This document shows positions 25,914 to 34,082 of a stretch of DNA of 64,000 nucleotides, piece after piece. The DNA is from Flavobacterium frigoris PS1. GTDB lineage: Bacteria > Bacteroidota > Bacteroidia > Flavobacteriales > Flavobacteriaceae. The notes below the pieces were generated by a model. It was not told the origin of the DNA, did no database searches, and saw only the letters and a program-made list of their open reading frames with translations. The stretch's first letter is position 1. Each line of letters starts with the position of its first letter. The position numbers and the translations under genes were made by a program. The stretch covers positions 124,001 through 188,000 of the forward strand of contig NZ_AHKF01000017.1 of NCBI RefSeq assembly GCF_000252125.1, written 5' to 3'.

Positions 25914-26996
25914 ATGATGAAAAACAGAAACAAAGTAGCGATAATTTCGACCTCATTAGGACGTGGTGGAGCCGAAAAATTTGCTGCAATGTTGAGTTAT
26001 ATACTTGAAAATTTGGATGTCGAAGTTCATAACATTATTATAAACGACCATATTGACTATGAATATGCTGGTAAGTTGCTTAATTTGGGAAGCCTTAGTT
26101 TAGGCTCTAATTCGTTATTCAAAAAGATTAAGAAAGGGTTTTTATTACACCGTTATTTAGAAGAAAAGCAAATAGACTTGATCATTGATAACCGACCTAG
26201 GAATAATTTGGCAAGGGAATTATTGACGCATTGGATTTATGGAAACAGAAGATTATGGTTTGTTGTTCATAGTTCTAAACTAGACAATTACTTTCCCAAA
26301 TCTGTTTTTTGGTCTAAATTACTTTATCAAAAAGCCGAAAAAATCATTTGTGTTTCCAATGCTATCGAGCTGGAATTAAAACAGAAATTTGATTTAGTAA
26401 ATACTACAACCATTCACAATCCATATGACTTTTCGAAAATTGAAATGAATAATCAAGAAGTCTTCGCTGATAAATACATCTTGTATTTTGGACGGTTTGA
26501 TGAAAAAGTGAAGAACTTTAGTTTGATGCTTGAAGCTTTTTTAATTTCGAAGATTTTCCTGCGGGGCTATAAACTATATATTATGGGCGAAGGACCTGAT
26601 TTAGCTTTTATTCAGGATAAAATCAAAGAATTTAAATTGGATTTTTTTATTCAATTACTGCTTTTTAATAGCAATCCATTTCCTTGTGTTCAACAAGCCA
26701 AATTCACCATTTTAACGAGTCGCTACGAGGGATTTCCTTTATCAATCATCGAGTCACTAGCTTTGGGGACTCCTGTAGTTTCGGTCGATTGCAAGTCGGG
26801 ACCTAATGAAATAATAAAAAACGAATACAATGGTTTGTTGGTCGAGAATAATAATCCAGATAGTTTAGCGTTAGCCATGAATCGATTTATAGATGATGCG
26901 GATTTGTATGATTTTTGTAAAAAAAATGCTTCAAGCAGTGTAGAACATTTATCTTTAAAATCTATTTCAAAACAATGGGAATCCATTTTATTCTAA
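25914..26996 (+). CDS. Group 1 (GT4) glycosyltransferase
   Basis: 360-residue GT-B glycosyltransferase. The N-terminal acceptor half starts with a Rossmann strand and the glycine-rich TSLGRGGAEKFA. The C-terminal half has YILYFGRFDEKVKNF, and the nucleotide-sugar motif is SRYEGFPLSIIESLALGTPVV followed by the GPNEII loop. Retaining sugar transfer in O-antigen or capsule assembly is expected. Start at the first of two adjacent ATGs. The FdtA/QdtA-type gene follows after only 4 bp. Confidence 0.92.
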   Translation: MMKNRNKVAIISTSLGRGGAEKFAAMLSYILENLDVEVHNIIINDHIDYEYAGKLLNLGSLSLGSNSLFKKIKKGFLLHRYLEEKQIDLIIDNRPRNNLARELLTHWIYGNRRLWFVVHSSKLDNYFPKSVFWSKLLYQKAEKIICVSNAIELELKQKFDLVNTTTIHNPYDFSKIEMNNQEVFADKYILYFGRFDEKVKNFSLMLEAFLISKIFLRGYKLYIMGEGPDLAFIQDKIKEFKLDFFIQLLLFNSNPFPCVQQAKFTILTSRYEGFPLSIIESLALGTPVVSVDCKSGPNEIIKNEYNGLLVENNNPDSLALAMNRFIDDADLYDFCKKNASSSVEHLSLKSISKQWESILF

Positions 26997-27000
26997 GTAC

Positions 27001-27408
27001 ATGATAAGCAGTTCACAAGTTCGGTTAATTGAAATTCCTAAAGTTCAAGATAGACGAGGAAATCTTTCTGTGATAGAAGGCGAGACGATACCGTTTGTGT
27101 CTAAAAGAGTGTATTATTTATATGATGTTCCAGGAGGAAGTAAAAGGGGAGGGCATGCACATAAAGAACAAAAAGAGTTTTTGATTGCGTTGAGCGGAAG
27201 CTTTGATGTGGTTGTTAAGGACGGAAGTTCCGAAAAAACAATTACCCTGAATAAACCTAATTATGGCTTATTAATTGAAAAAGAAATTTGGAGAGAACTA
27301 GAGAATTTTTCTTCGGGATCGGTTTGCTTGGTATTGGCTTCGGATGAATTTGATGAAGAAGATTACATTCGGAATTTTAAAGATTTTAAGTTACTTAAAA
27401 ACCGATGA
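27001..27408 (+). CDS. FdtA/QdtA-type sugar 3,4-ketoisomerase
   Basis: Small cupin enzyme of 135 residues that converts dTDP-4-keto-6-deoxyglucose to a dTDP-3-keto-6-deoxyhexose. Family marks are DRRGNLSVIEG, the RVYYLYDVP strand and the catalytic-site segment GGSKRGGHAHKEQKEFLIAL. FdtA (galacto) and QdtA (gluco) cannot be separated by eye. It supplies the substrate of the aminotransferase at 22357-23463, 3.5 kb away. rmlA and rmlB, needed upstream, are not in the window. Its 3' end overlaps the convergent glycosyltransferase by 18 bases. Confidence 0.9.
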   Translation: MISSSQVRLIEIPKVQDRRGNLSVIEGETIPFVSKRVYYLYDVPGGSKRGGHAHKEQKEFLIALSGSFDVVVKDGSSEKTITLNKPNYGLLIEKEIWRELENFSSGSVCLVLASDEFDEEDYIRNFKDFKLLKNR

Positions 27409-28317
27409 ACCAAATCCAGATTCGGCTAAAACGGTTTTAAAACGGATTAATTGATGTAATAGAGTAGCGGGCAGCAAAAGTAGAATCCGTTTCTTTATTT
27501 CCAAACTATTTAAGTCAATAGCAGCATAATAGTTTTCATAAGCTACTTTGTTTCCTGATAATTTGAATTTTATCGCCATTGAAAACCGGTTCAAGTCGAG
27601 GAATTTTTTCAACATAGGATTTGTTTTCTCTAATTCTTTAAATTTAGTAAAATCCACTTTTGAGTGGAGATGATTTATGTTTTTTGAAAGACTATTTTCA
27701 TCATAAACATATCTCGCTAAAATTTTCCATGAAAAGACTACGGGATATACTAATCCAATTCGGATCCAAAGATCAGTGTCTTGTCCGCTTTTTATTTGAG
27801 TATCGAAATTGCCTATTTCTTCAAAAATACTTTTGTTAAAAACGGCACAAGAAGTACATATAACAGTCTCTTTTGAACTAGCTGAAAAATAATTTACGAT
27901 TTCAGAATCGTTTGTTTTGGTAATAGAATATTGTGCAGGGAAAACACTTTTATGGGTTTCTATTTCAATTGCTGCCGAAAACACTTTTTGCGCTGGGTAT
28001 TTCTTCATGTTGTTAAACATTTCTTCTAAAAAACCTGGATACCAGTAATCATCGGCATCTAAGAAAGCAATGAATTTCCCTTGTGCTTGTTCTATTCCAA
28101 AATTTCTAGCTGCAGAAACTCCTTCATTTTCTTTTGAAAAATAACGGATTCTGGGGTTAGTGAATTTTTTGATTATCTCTGCACTTGAGTCTGTTGATCC
28201 ATCATTGATAATTATGATTTCAAAGTTCGTAAGGGATTGCTCAAGGACGCTTCTTAGAGTGGCTTCAATGAATTTTTCTTTATTGAATAATGGAATTATT
28301 ACTGAAAAGTAAATCAT
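27391..28317 (-). CDS. Family 2 glycosyltransferase
   Basis: GT-A fold inverting glycosyltransferase of 308 residues. N-terminal FSVIIPLFNKEKFIEATLRSV and EIIIINDGSTDSSAEI are the nucleotide-binding part, and the metal site is FLDADDYW (D-x-D). QDTDLWIRIG is the catalytic-base region. It acts in glycan assembly; substrate unknown. Same strand as and 13 bp behind the next glycosyltransferase. Confidence 0.92.
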   Translation of the reverse strand: MIYFSVIIPLFNKEKFIEATLRSVLEQSLTNFEIIIINDGSTDSSAEIIKKFTNPRIRYFSKENEGVSAARNFGIEQAQGKFIAFLDADDYWYPGFLEEMFNNMKKYPAQKVFSAAIEIETHKSVFPAQYSITKTNDSEIVNYFSASSKETVICTSCAVFNKSIFEEIGNFDTQIKSGQDTDLWIRIGLVYPVVFSWKILARYVYDENSLSKNINHLHSKVDFTKFKELEKTNPMLKKFLDLNRFSMAIKFKLSGNKVAYENYYAAIDLNSLEIKKRILLLLPATLLHQLIRFKTVLAESGFGSSVFK

Positions 28318-28330
28318 ATCATTGTGGTTT

Positions 28331-29203
28331 TTATTTACAGATGTAGCCCACTCTGAAAATATTAAAGATAAATAGACTTGGTTTTTTCCCTTTCAGATTT
28401 TTTAATAATAGGTTTTCAAAAACGGAAAATAATTTTGAAATGGGAAAGCTTAATTTAGTTTTGTTTAGAAAATGATATAATTTAACCATTCTTATAAATT
28501 TAATGTCTATTTGGTTCAAACGGTATAAATTCAATAGATTCTCTAAAGCATCTTTTGTTTTGTTTAAAAAGACCTCATTCGTGTCAATATTAGTGTGTTG
28601 TAGAGGGTTTTCAATATGATTTACTTTAAACTTAAATGTACTTAATTGATAAGATAGTAAAGAATCTTCATGACCATAGGTACAAATTTCTTCATTAAAT
28701 TTCACTTGGTCAAAACAGTTCTTTTTAATTAAAGTATTATTAAAAAGTAATGATTTAAATGGTCTTTGTTTTCTGTTTGAAGCTGTTTGGTCTTCAATTA
28801 ATCGTCCATATTTCCATCGTAACTGTTGACTGTTTGAGGGACATTTTTCTGGATGCAATCGGCCTCCATAAAGAATGTCAAATCCTTCCAGATTAAGGAT
28901 GTATTTTGTAATGTAATTTTCGTTGAGGATTATGGAATCACAATCTATAAACAATAGCCACTCAAAATTAGACTTTGCAGCCAGTAAATTTCTGATTTTG
29001 CTTCTGCCAATGTTTTGGGGTAATACTGTAAACGAACAATTACTTAGTGACGAAATCGAATTATTGTGCGACTTAAATTGTGTCGAAGCGTCATCAACAC
29101 AAATAATCTCAAAATCAATACCACATTCTGTACATTGTTTGTGAAATTCCTGAACTAATGGATGTGCATTGTAATTGTATATTGGAATAAGGACGGAAAG
29201 CAT
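28331..29203 (-). CDS. Family 2 glycosyltransferase, coupled to ftsE
   Basis: 290-residue GT-A type glycosyltransferase. [12 protein letters not shown] and IICVDDAST open the Rossmann-like domain, LLFIDCDSIIL holds the D-x-D metal site and YGHEDSLLSYQL the catalytic region. Its ATG overlaps the ftsE stop as TAATG, so translation is probably coupled to ftsE. This joins the polysaccharide locus to a cell-division gene on one transcript. Confidence 0.88.
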   Translation of the reverse strand: MLSVLIPIYNYNAHPLVQEFHKQCTECGIDFEIICVDDASTQFKSHNNSISSLSNCSFTVLPQNIGRSKIRNLLAAKSNFEWLLFIDCDSIILNENYITKYILNLEGFDILYGGRLHPEKCPSNSQQLRWKYGRLIEDQTASNRKQRPFKSLLFNNTLIKKNCFDQVKFNEEICTYGHEDSLLSYQLSTFKFKVNHIENPLQHTNIDTNEVFLNKTKDALENLLNLYRLNQIDIKFIRMVKLYHFLNKTKLSFPISKLFSVFENLLLKNLKGKKPSLFIFNIFRVGYICK

Positions 29204-29886
29204 TACACTGTTCTCTGAACCACCTCAAAGATTTTAGAATCTTCACATTTCAATGTTTTTGAAGGGAATTTCATCAGCAACGCATAATCGTGAGTGGCCA
29301 TTATTATCGTTTTTCCATTAGCATTGATGCTCCTTAAAACTTCAAGAACTTCAGCACTTGTTTGTGGGTCTAGATTTCCAGTTGGCTCATCAGCAAGGAT
29401 AAGTTCAGGGTCATTTAACAAAGCTCTAGCAATAGCAACACGTTGTTGTTCACCACCTGAGATTTGATGTGGCATTTTGTGTGCATATTCTTTCATACCC
29501 ACTTTGTCCAAAACTTCGTCAATTTTGCGATCCATTTCATTCTTGTCAACCCAGCCAGTTGCTTTTAACACAAACAACATATTGTCTTTTATCGTGCGGT
29601 CTGGCAATAGTTTAAAATCTTGGAATACGATTCCTATTTTTCTTCTCAAAAACGGAATGTCGTTTTCTTTTAGACCTACTAAATCAAAATCAACAATGTG
29701 TCCTTCGCCTTCTGCTAAAGGCAAATCAGCATAAAGCGTTTTCATTAAACTGCTTTTTCCTGATCCTGTTTTTCCAATGATGTATAAAAATTCACCATGG
29801 TTTACTTCCAGATTTATGTTTGATAAAATAACTTTATCTTCTTGATAAATGGATGCATTTTTTAAAGACAGTACAGTTTGAGACAT
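29203..29886 (-). CDS. ftsE: Cell-division ATP-binding protein FtsE
   Basis: ABC-type ATPase of 227 residues, the partner of FtsX in regulating septal peptidoglycan hydrolases at the inner membrane. Walker A is GKTGSGKSS, the signature [15 protein letters not shown], Walker [14 protein letters not shown], and the switch histidine is in [10 protein letters not shown]. ftsX is not adjacent, as in other Bacteroidota. Start at MSQTVLSL (29886) chosen over an ATG nine bases upstream. The stop overlaps the following glycosyltransferase start. Confidence 0.92.
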   Translation of the reverse strand: MSQTVLSLKNASIYQEDKVILSNINLEVNHGEFLYIIGKTGSGKSSLMKTLYADLPLAEGEGHIVDFDLVGLKENDIPFLRRKIGIVFQDFKLLPDRTIKDNMLFVLKATGWVDKNEMDRKIDEVLDKVGMKEYAHKMPHQISGGEQQRVAIARALLNDPELILADEPTGNLDPQTSAEVLEVLRSINANGKTIIMATHDYALLMKFPSKTLKCEDSKIFEVVQRTV

Positions 29887-29913
29887 AATTGACATTTGTT
29901 TATTGGGTAAAAG

Positions 29914-29950
29914 TAATTATCAATTGTCAATTATCAATTATCAATTATGA
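29914..29950. repeat. TCAATTA tandem repeat
   Basis: About four to five imperfect copies of a 7-8 bp unit (TCAATTA/TCAATTG) in the divergent promoter region between ftsE and the TPR gene. Such short tandem runs can vary in copy number between strains. Confidence 0.8.
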
Positions 29951-30024
29951 TTTTTTTTATTTTTTGTTAAAAGATTTGTTCATAATAAAACTAGATTACA
30001 ATCCGTTATAGTGGTTAGTTATAA

Positions 30025-30032
30025 TACATTTG
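30025..30032 (+). promoter_or_regulatory. -7 promoter element of TPR gene
   Basis: TACATTTG fits TAnnTTTG. It overlaps a possible TTG start at 30030, so the transcript should begin after it. This supports ATG 30054 as the real start. Confidence 0.55.
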
Positions 30033-30053
30033 AATATTAAAAAAAAAATCAAA

Positions 30054-33000
30054 ATGCGTATATTTTCCTGGCTCTTCTTTTTATTGACTTTTGTTGCACC
30101 TTTTACGATTTCAGCGCAAAAATCAACAATCTACACCCATGATTTAGCAGATTTCAATAAAGCGCTTTCGTTGTTCAACGATATGCAATATGCCTCTGCC
30201 CAAATTATTTTCGAAAAAGTAAAATTAGAAACGACTGACGAAGAATTGAAATCAGATTGTGCTTATTATGATGCCAATTGTGCTATTCGTTTGAATCGTG
30301 CCAATGCGGATGTTTTGATGGAAAATTTCGTTTCAGATTACCCTACGAGTGCTAAGAGCAATCAAGCATTTATAGAGGTGGCACATTATTATTTTGAGCA
30401 AGGTGATTATCCACAAGCGCTTCAATGGTTTGAAAGAGTTGACGAAAGCCAATTGAGCTATAGCGACAGAGATAAATTTAATTTCCAGAAAGGGTATGCT
30501 TTTTTTAGTTCCAAGAATAAAAAAGAAGCGACAAGCTATTTTAATAAAGTGGTGAACTCGGCAGAATACGGTTCGCAAGCAAAGTACTATTTAGGGTTTA
30601 TTGCTTATGAAGGTGATGATTACAAAGAGGCTACGAAATATTTTGATGAAGTTTCAGGTGAAGAGAAATACAAAGAAAAATTGTCATACTATCAGGCTGA
30701 CATGAATTTTAAGCTTGGTAATTTTCAAAAAGCAATTGAGTTGGGCGAAAAAGCCATGGCTAAGTCAAATGCTATCGAAAAGTCGGAATTGAATAAAATA
30801 ATTGGCGAAAGCTATTTTAATTTAAAGCAATACGACAAAGCGGTTCCTTATTTAGCGGCGTACAAAGGGAAAAAAGGAAGGTGGAATAATACTGACTTTT
30901 ACCAGTTGGGATATGCCTATTACAAACAAAATGATTTTGAAAATGCTATTTCCCAATTCAACAAAATCATAAACGGAAAAGATTTCGTAGCTCAAAACGC
31001 GTATTACCATTTAGGCGAGAGTTATTTGAAATTGGATAAAAAACAAGAAGCTTTGAATGCGTTCAAAAATGCATCTGAAATGTCATTTGATACTTCGATA
31101 CAAGAAGATGCTGGCTTGAATTATGCCAAATTAAGTTATGAAATTGGGAATTCATATAAAAGTGTTCCTGCAGTTTTATTGGATTTTACGAAAAAATATC
31201 CAAATAATGCCAGCCGTTCCGTAATTGAAAAATTATTGATTGACTCTTACATATCCTCTAAAAATTACAAGGAAGCATTGGTTTTATTGGAAAAAAACAA
31301 AAGCCCGGAAAACAGGTTGGCGTATCAAAAGGTTACTTTTTATAGGGGTTTAGAATTGTATGCTGATAGAAATTACTCAGAAGCTGCCACTATGTTCAAG
31401 AAATCTATTGATGGACAAATAGATGCTGATTTTACGGCTAGAGCTACTTTTTGGAAAGGAGAAACTGAATACGTTTTAGACGATTATAAAAATGCGTTAT
31501 TGAGTTATAAGCAATTTGCAAGTTCAGTGCGTGCCCGTAATGCGGTAGAGTATAAAAACATCAATTACAATATAGCATATGCTTATTTTAAATTGAAGGA
31601 ATATGATCAAGCTGGAGATTATTTTCAAAATCAGATTGATGCGGTAAAAGAGGATAAGGTAAGATTAAATGATAGCTATTTAAGGTTAGGAGATTCCCGA
31701 TTTGTAACTTCTAAGTATTGGCCAGCAATGGAAGCGTACAATAAAGTAATTGAATCCAGAGGAGTTGATGCTGATTATGCGTATTACCAAAAAGCATTGT
31801 GTTACGGTTTTATCGCTAAAAACGATAAGAAAATTGATGAGTTGAATTCATTCTTACAATTGTATCCAAAATCAAGCTACCGTGACGATGCAATGTATGA
31901 ATTGGCAAATACTTATGTAGCCAACAAGCAGCAGGATCTTGCCTTGAAAACCTTTGATCGATTAATAGGAGAGTATAAAAGCGGTTCTTACACAGCAAAA
32001 TCTATTTTAAGACAAGGTTTGATCTATTACAATTCAGATAGAAATAATGAGGCTTTAAATAAGTTTAAGAAAGTGGCAGCTGATTTTCCTAAAACTCCAG
32101 AAGCGCTGGAAGCAGTATCAACAGCAAGGTTAATATATGTTGACGGAGGAAGAGTAAATGAATATGCGACTTGGGTACGAACTTTAGATTTTGTTACCGT
32201 TACAGATGTCGAATTAGATAATGATTCTTATGAATCAGCAGTAAAACAATTCGAACAAAATAACAATAAACAAGCCATTTCAGGGTTTAATGCTTACATA
32301 TCGAGCTTTCCAAGAGGAATGCATTCATTGCAAGCTAATTTTTATTTGGCGCAAGCCTATTATTCTGAAGGACAAAAAGACAAGTCTATTTCGAATTATC
32401 AATATGTAATTGACGAACCGAGAAGTGAATTTACGGAGCAGTCCTTAGCGAGGTTGTCGCAAGTACTTTTAGATAATAACGAAAAAGAGAAAGCGATTCC
32501 GGTATTACTTCGTTTAGAAAGTGAAGCTGATTTTCCTCAAAATAAAGTGTTCGCGCAGTCTAATTTGATGAAATGTTATTATGATAAAAAAGACTATTCT
32601 AATTCAGTTGTCTATGCCGATAAGGTGTTGAATAACGTGAAAACGGATGATAATGTAAGAAGCGATGCTCAAATTATAATAGCTCGTTCAGCCATGCAAA
32701 CGGGAGATGAAGCGAAAGCCAGATCAGGATATGCTAAACTATTGACTATTGCTACAGGAGAGTTAGCAGCCGAGGCTTTGTATTATGATGCTTATTTTAA
32801 AAACAAAGATGGAAAATTTGAACCTTCAAATGTAGCAGTTCAAAAGTTGGCTAAAAACTATTCTAGTTACCGTTACTTTGGGGCCAAAGGATTGATCCTT
32901 ATGGCCAAAAATTTCTATGGATTGAAAGATAGTTTTCAAGCAACTTATATTTTAGATAATGTCATTCAGAATTTTACTGATTTTCCAGATGTTATTTCCG

Positions 33001-33068
33001 AGGCGCAAAAAGAGTTAAATATGATCAAAGCCGAGGAGTCTAAAACAAATTCATCAATAGCCAATTAG
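30054..33068 (+). CDS. Large periplasmic TPR-repeat protein
   Basis: 1004-residue protein with signal peptide MRIFSWLFFLLTFVAPFTIS-AQ. The rest is a solenoid of tetratricopeptide repeats, with at least 20 helix-turn-helix units recognisable by A-x-YYLG/FYQLGYAYYKQNDFENAI-like motifs. No catalytic domain. It is presumably a periplasmic scaffold. From general knowledge, in many Flavobacteria a protein of this size is encoded next to a 550-600-residue outer-membrane barrel protein like the one at 34083, suggesting that the two work together. The frame is open to TTG 30030, but the promoter element there rules against that start. Confidence 0.88.
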   Translation: MRIFSWLFFLLTFVAPFTISAQKSTIYTHDLADFNKALSLFNDMQYASAQIIFEKVKLETTDEELKSDCAYYDANCAIRLNRANADVLMENFVSDYPTSAKSNQAFIEVAHYYFEQGDYPQALQWFERVDESQLSYSDRDKFNFQKGYAFFSSKNKKEATSYFNKVVNSAEYGSQAKYYLGFIAYEGDDYKEATKYFDEVSGEEKYKEKLSYYQADMNFKLGNFQKAIELGEKAMAKSNAIEKSELNKIIGESYFNLKQYDKAVPYLAAYKGKKGRWNNTDFYQLGYAYYKQNDFENAISQFNKIINGKDFVAQNAYYHLGESYLKLDKKQEALNAFKNASEMSFDTSIQEDAGLNYAKLSYEIGNSYKSVPAVLLDFTKKYPNNASRSVIEKLLIDSYISSKNYKEALVLLEKNKSPENRLAYQKVTFYRGLELYADRNYSEAATMFKKSIDGQIDADFTARATFWKGETEYVLDDYKNALLSYKQFASSVRARNAVEYKNINYNIAYAYFKLKEYDQAGDYFQNQIDAVKEDKVRLNDSYLRLGDSRFVTSKYWPAMEAYNKVIESRGVDADYAYYQKALCYGFIAKNDKKIDELNSFLQLYPKSSYRDDAMYELANTYVANKQQDLALKTFDRLIGEYKSGSYTAKSILRQGLIYYNSDRNNEALNKFKKVAADFPKTPEALEAVSTARLIYVDGGRVNEYATWVRTLDFVTVTDVELDNDSYESAVKQFEQNNNKQAISGFNAYISSFPRGMHSLQANFYLAQAYYSEGQKDKSISNYQYVIDEPRSEFTEQSLARLSQVLLDNNEKEKAIPVLLRLESEADFPQNKVFAQSNLMKCYYDKKDYSNSVVYADKVLNNVKTDDNVRSDAQIIIARSAMQTGDEAKARSGYAKLLTIATGELAAEALYYDAYFKNKDGKFEPSNVAVQKLAKNYSSYRYFGAKGLILMAKNFYGLKDSFQATYILDNVIQNFTDFPDVISEAQKELNMIKAEESKTNSSIAN

Positions 33069-33125
33069 GAATGTTTAAAACAATTAGTATAATACCGTTG
33101 TTGTAAATTTAAAAATAATTAATAA

Positions 33126-33992
33126 ATGACTATTCCTTTTTATATCGTAGATGTCTTTACAGAAAAAAAATATGCAGGAAATCAACTAGCAGTTTTTTTA
33201 AACTCGACTGATTTAACGACTGATCAAATGCAACAAATAGCAAGCGAAATTAATTTTGCTGAAAGTACTTTTGTTACTGCTATAGCAGCTGAAAATAATA
33301 AAGCAACAATTAGAATTTTTACTCCAGCACATGAAATGCAATTTGCTGGACATCCAATAATTGGGACTTCATGGGTTTTAATGAATAAGATATTCAAACA
33401 TCATCCCAAAGAGATTAAATTAAATGTTCCAATAGGAGAAATTCCAGTAAGTCAATCTAAGGATTTAGTTTGGTTGAAAGCTTCACAGCCTAGTTTTTTA
33501 GATGTTTTCATGAAGGAAGATTTTACTTCTTTTAGTAATTTAAGTGCAGCTGATTTTGATGATCGTTTTGTAGTTCAGGAAGTAACGACAGGAAGTGCTT
33601 TTGTAATTGTACCACTTAAAGATAAAGAGACATTAAATGCAGTTAAATTGGATAAAGATAAAACGGCAGAATGGCTTAAAGCAAAATGTAAAACAAAGCA
33701 TCAAGCCCTGTATTTTTTTAGTTTAGAAAATGAAGTGCTAACGACCAGAATGTTGTGCATAGAGAATGATCAGCTTATAGAAGATGCTGCAACAGGAAGT
33801 GCTAGTACATGCTTACAAGCTTTTTTATTGAAATATCACTCAACTGAAATAAATATGGTGAACAACCAGGGAGAATACATCAATAGAAACTCTCAAATAT
33901 ATTTTAACGGGAAATTAGAGGAGAATCTTTTTGATATAAATATTGGTGGAGAAACTCAGTTTGTGGCTCAAGGAGAATGGGAAGTCGTTTAG
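33126..33992 (+). CDS. PhzF-family isomerase
   Basis: 288-residue enzyme with the two-lobed diaminopimelate-epimerase-like fold of PhzF proteins. Marks include FYIVDVFTEKKYAGNQLAVF at the N-terminus, the active-site ES in NFAESTFV, FTPAHEMQFAGHPIIGTSWV, and the second lobe's GSASTCLQAF. Most members have unknown substrates; no phenazine genes are nearby, so phenazine synthesis is not implied. Cytoplasmic. Confidence 0.92.
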   Translation: MTIPFYIVDVFTEKKYAGNQLAVFLNSTDLTTDQMQQIASEINFAESTFVTAIAAENNKATIRIFTPAHEMQFAGHPIIGTSWVLMNKIFKHHPKEIKLNVPIGEIPVSQSKDLVWLKASQPSFLDVFMKEDFTSFSNLSAADFDDRFVVQEVTTGSAFVIVPLKDKETLNAVKLDKDKTAEWLKAKCKTKHQALYFFSLENEVLTTRMLCIENDQLIEDAATGSASTCLQAFLLKYHSTEINMVNNQGEYINRNSQIYFNGKLEENLFDINIGGETQFVAQGEWEVV

Positions 33993-34082
33993 GAATAGAG
34001 ATAGTAGAAAAAAAATAATGCATAAAATGCAGGTGAGGGTAGATAGTTTTTAATCGCCTTTTTTAAAATAAAACAAAAAAAC

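Noticed and set aside
29914..29950. Possible CRISPR array or iteron cluster
   Set aside because: Units are only 7-8 bp and contiguous, with no spacers, no cas genes and no replication gene nearby.
33126..33992. Phenazine biosynthesis locus suggested by the PhzF homologue
   Set aside because: No other phz genes are nearby. The PhzF family is broad and mostly unrelated to phenazines.
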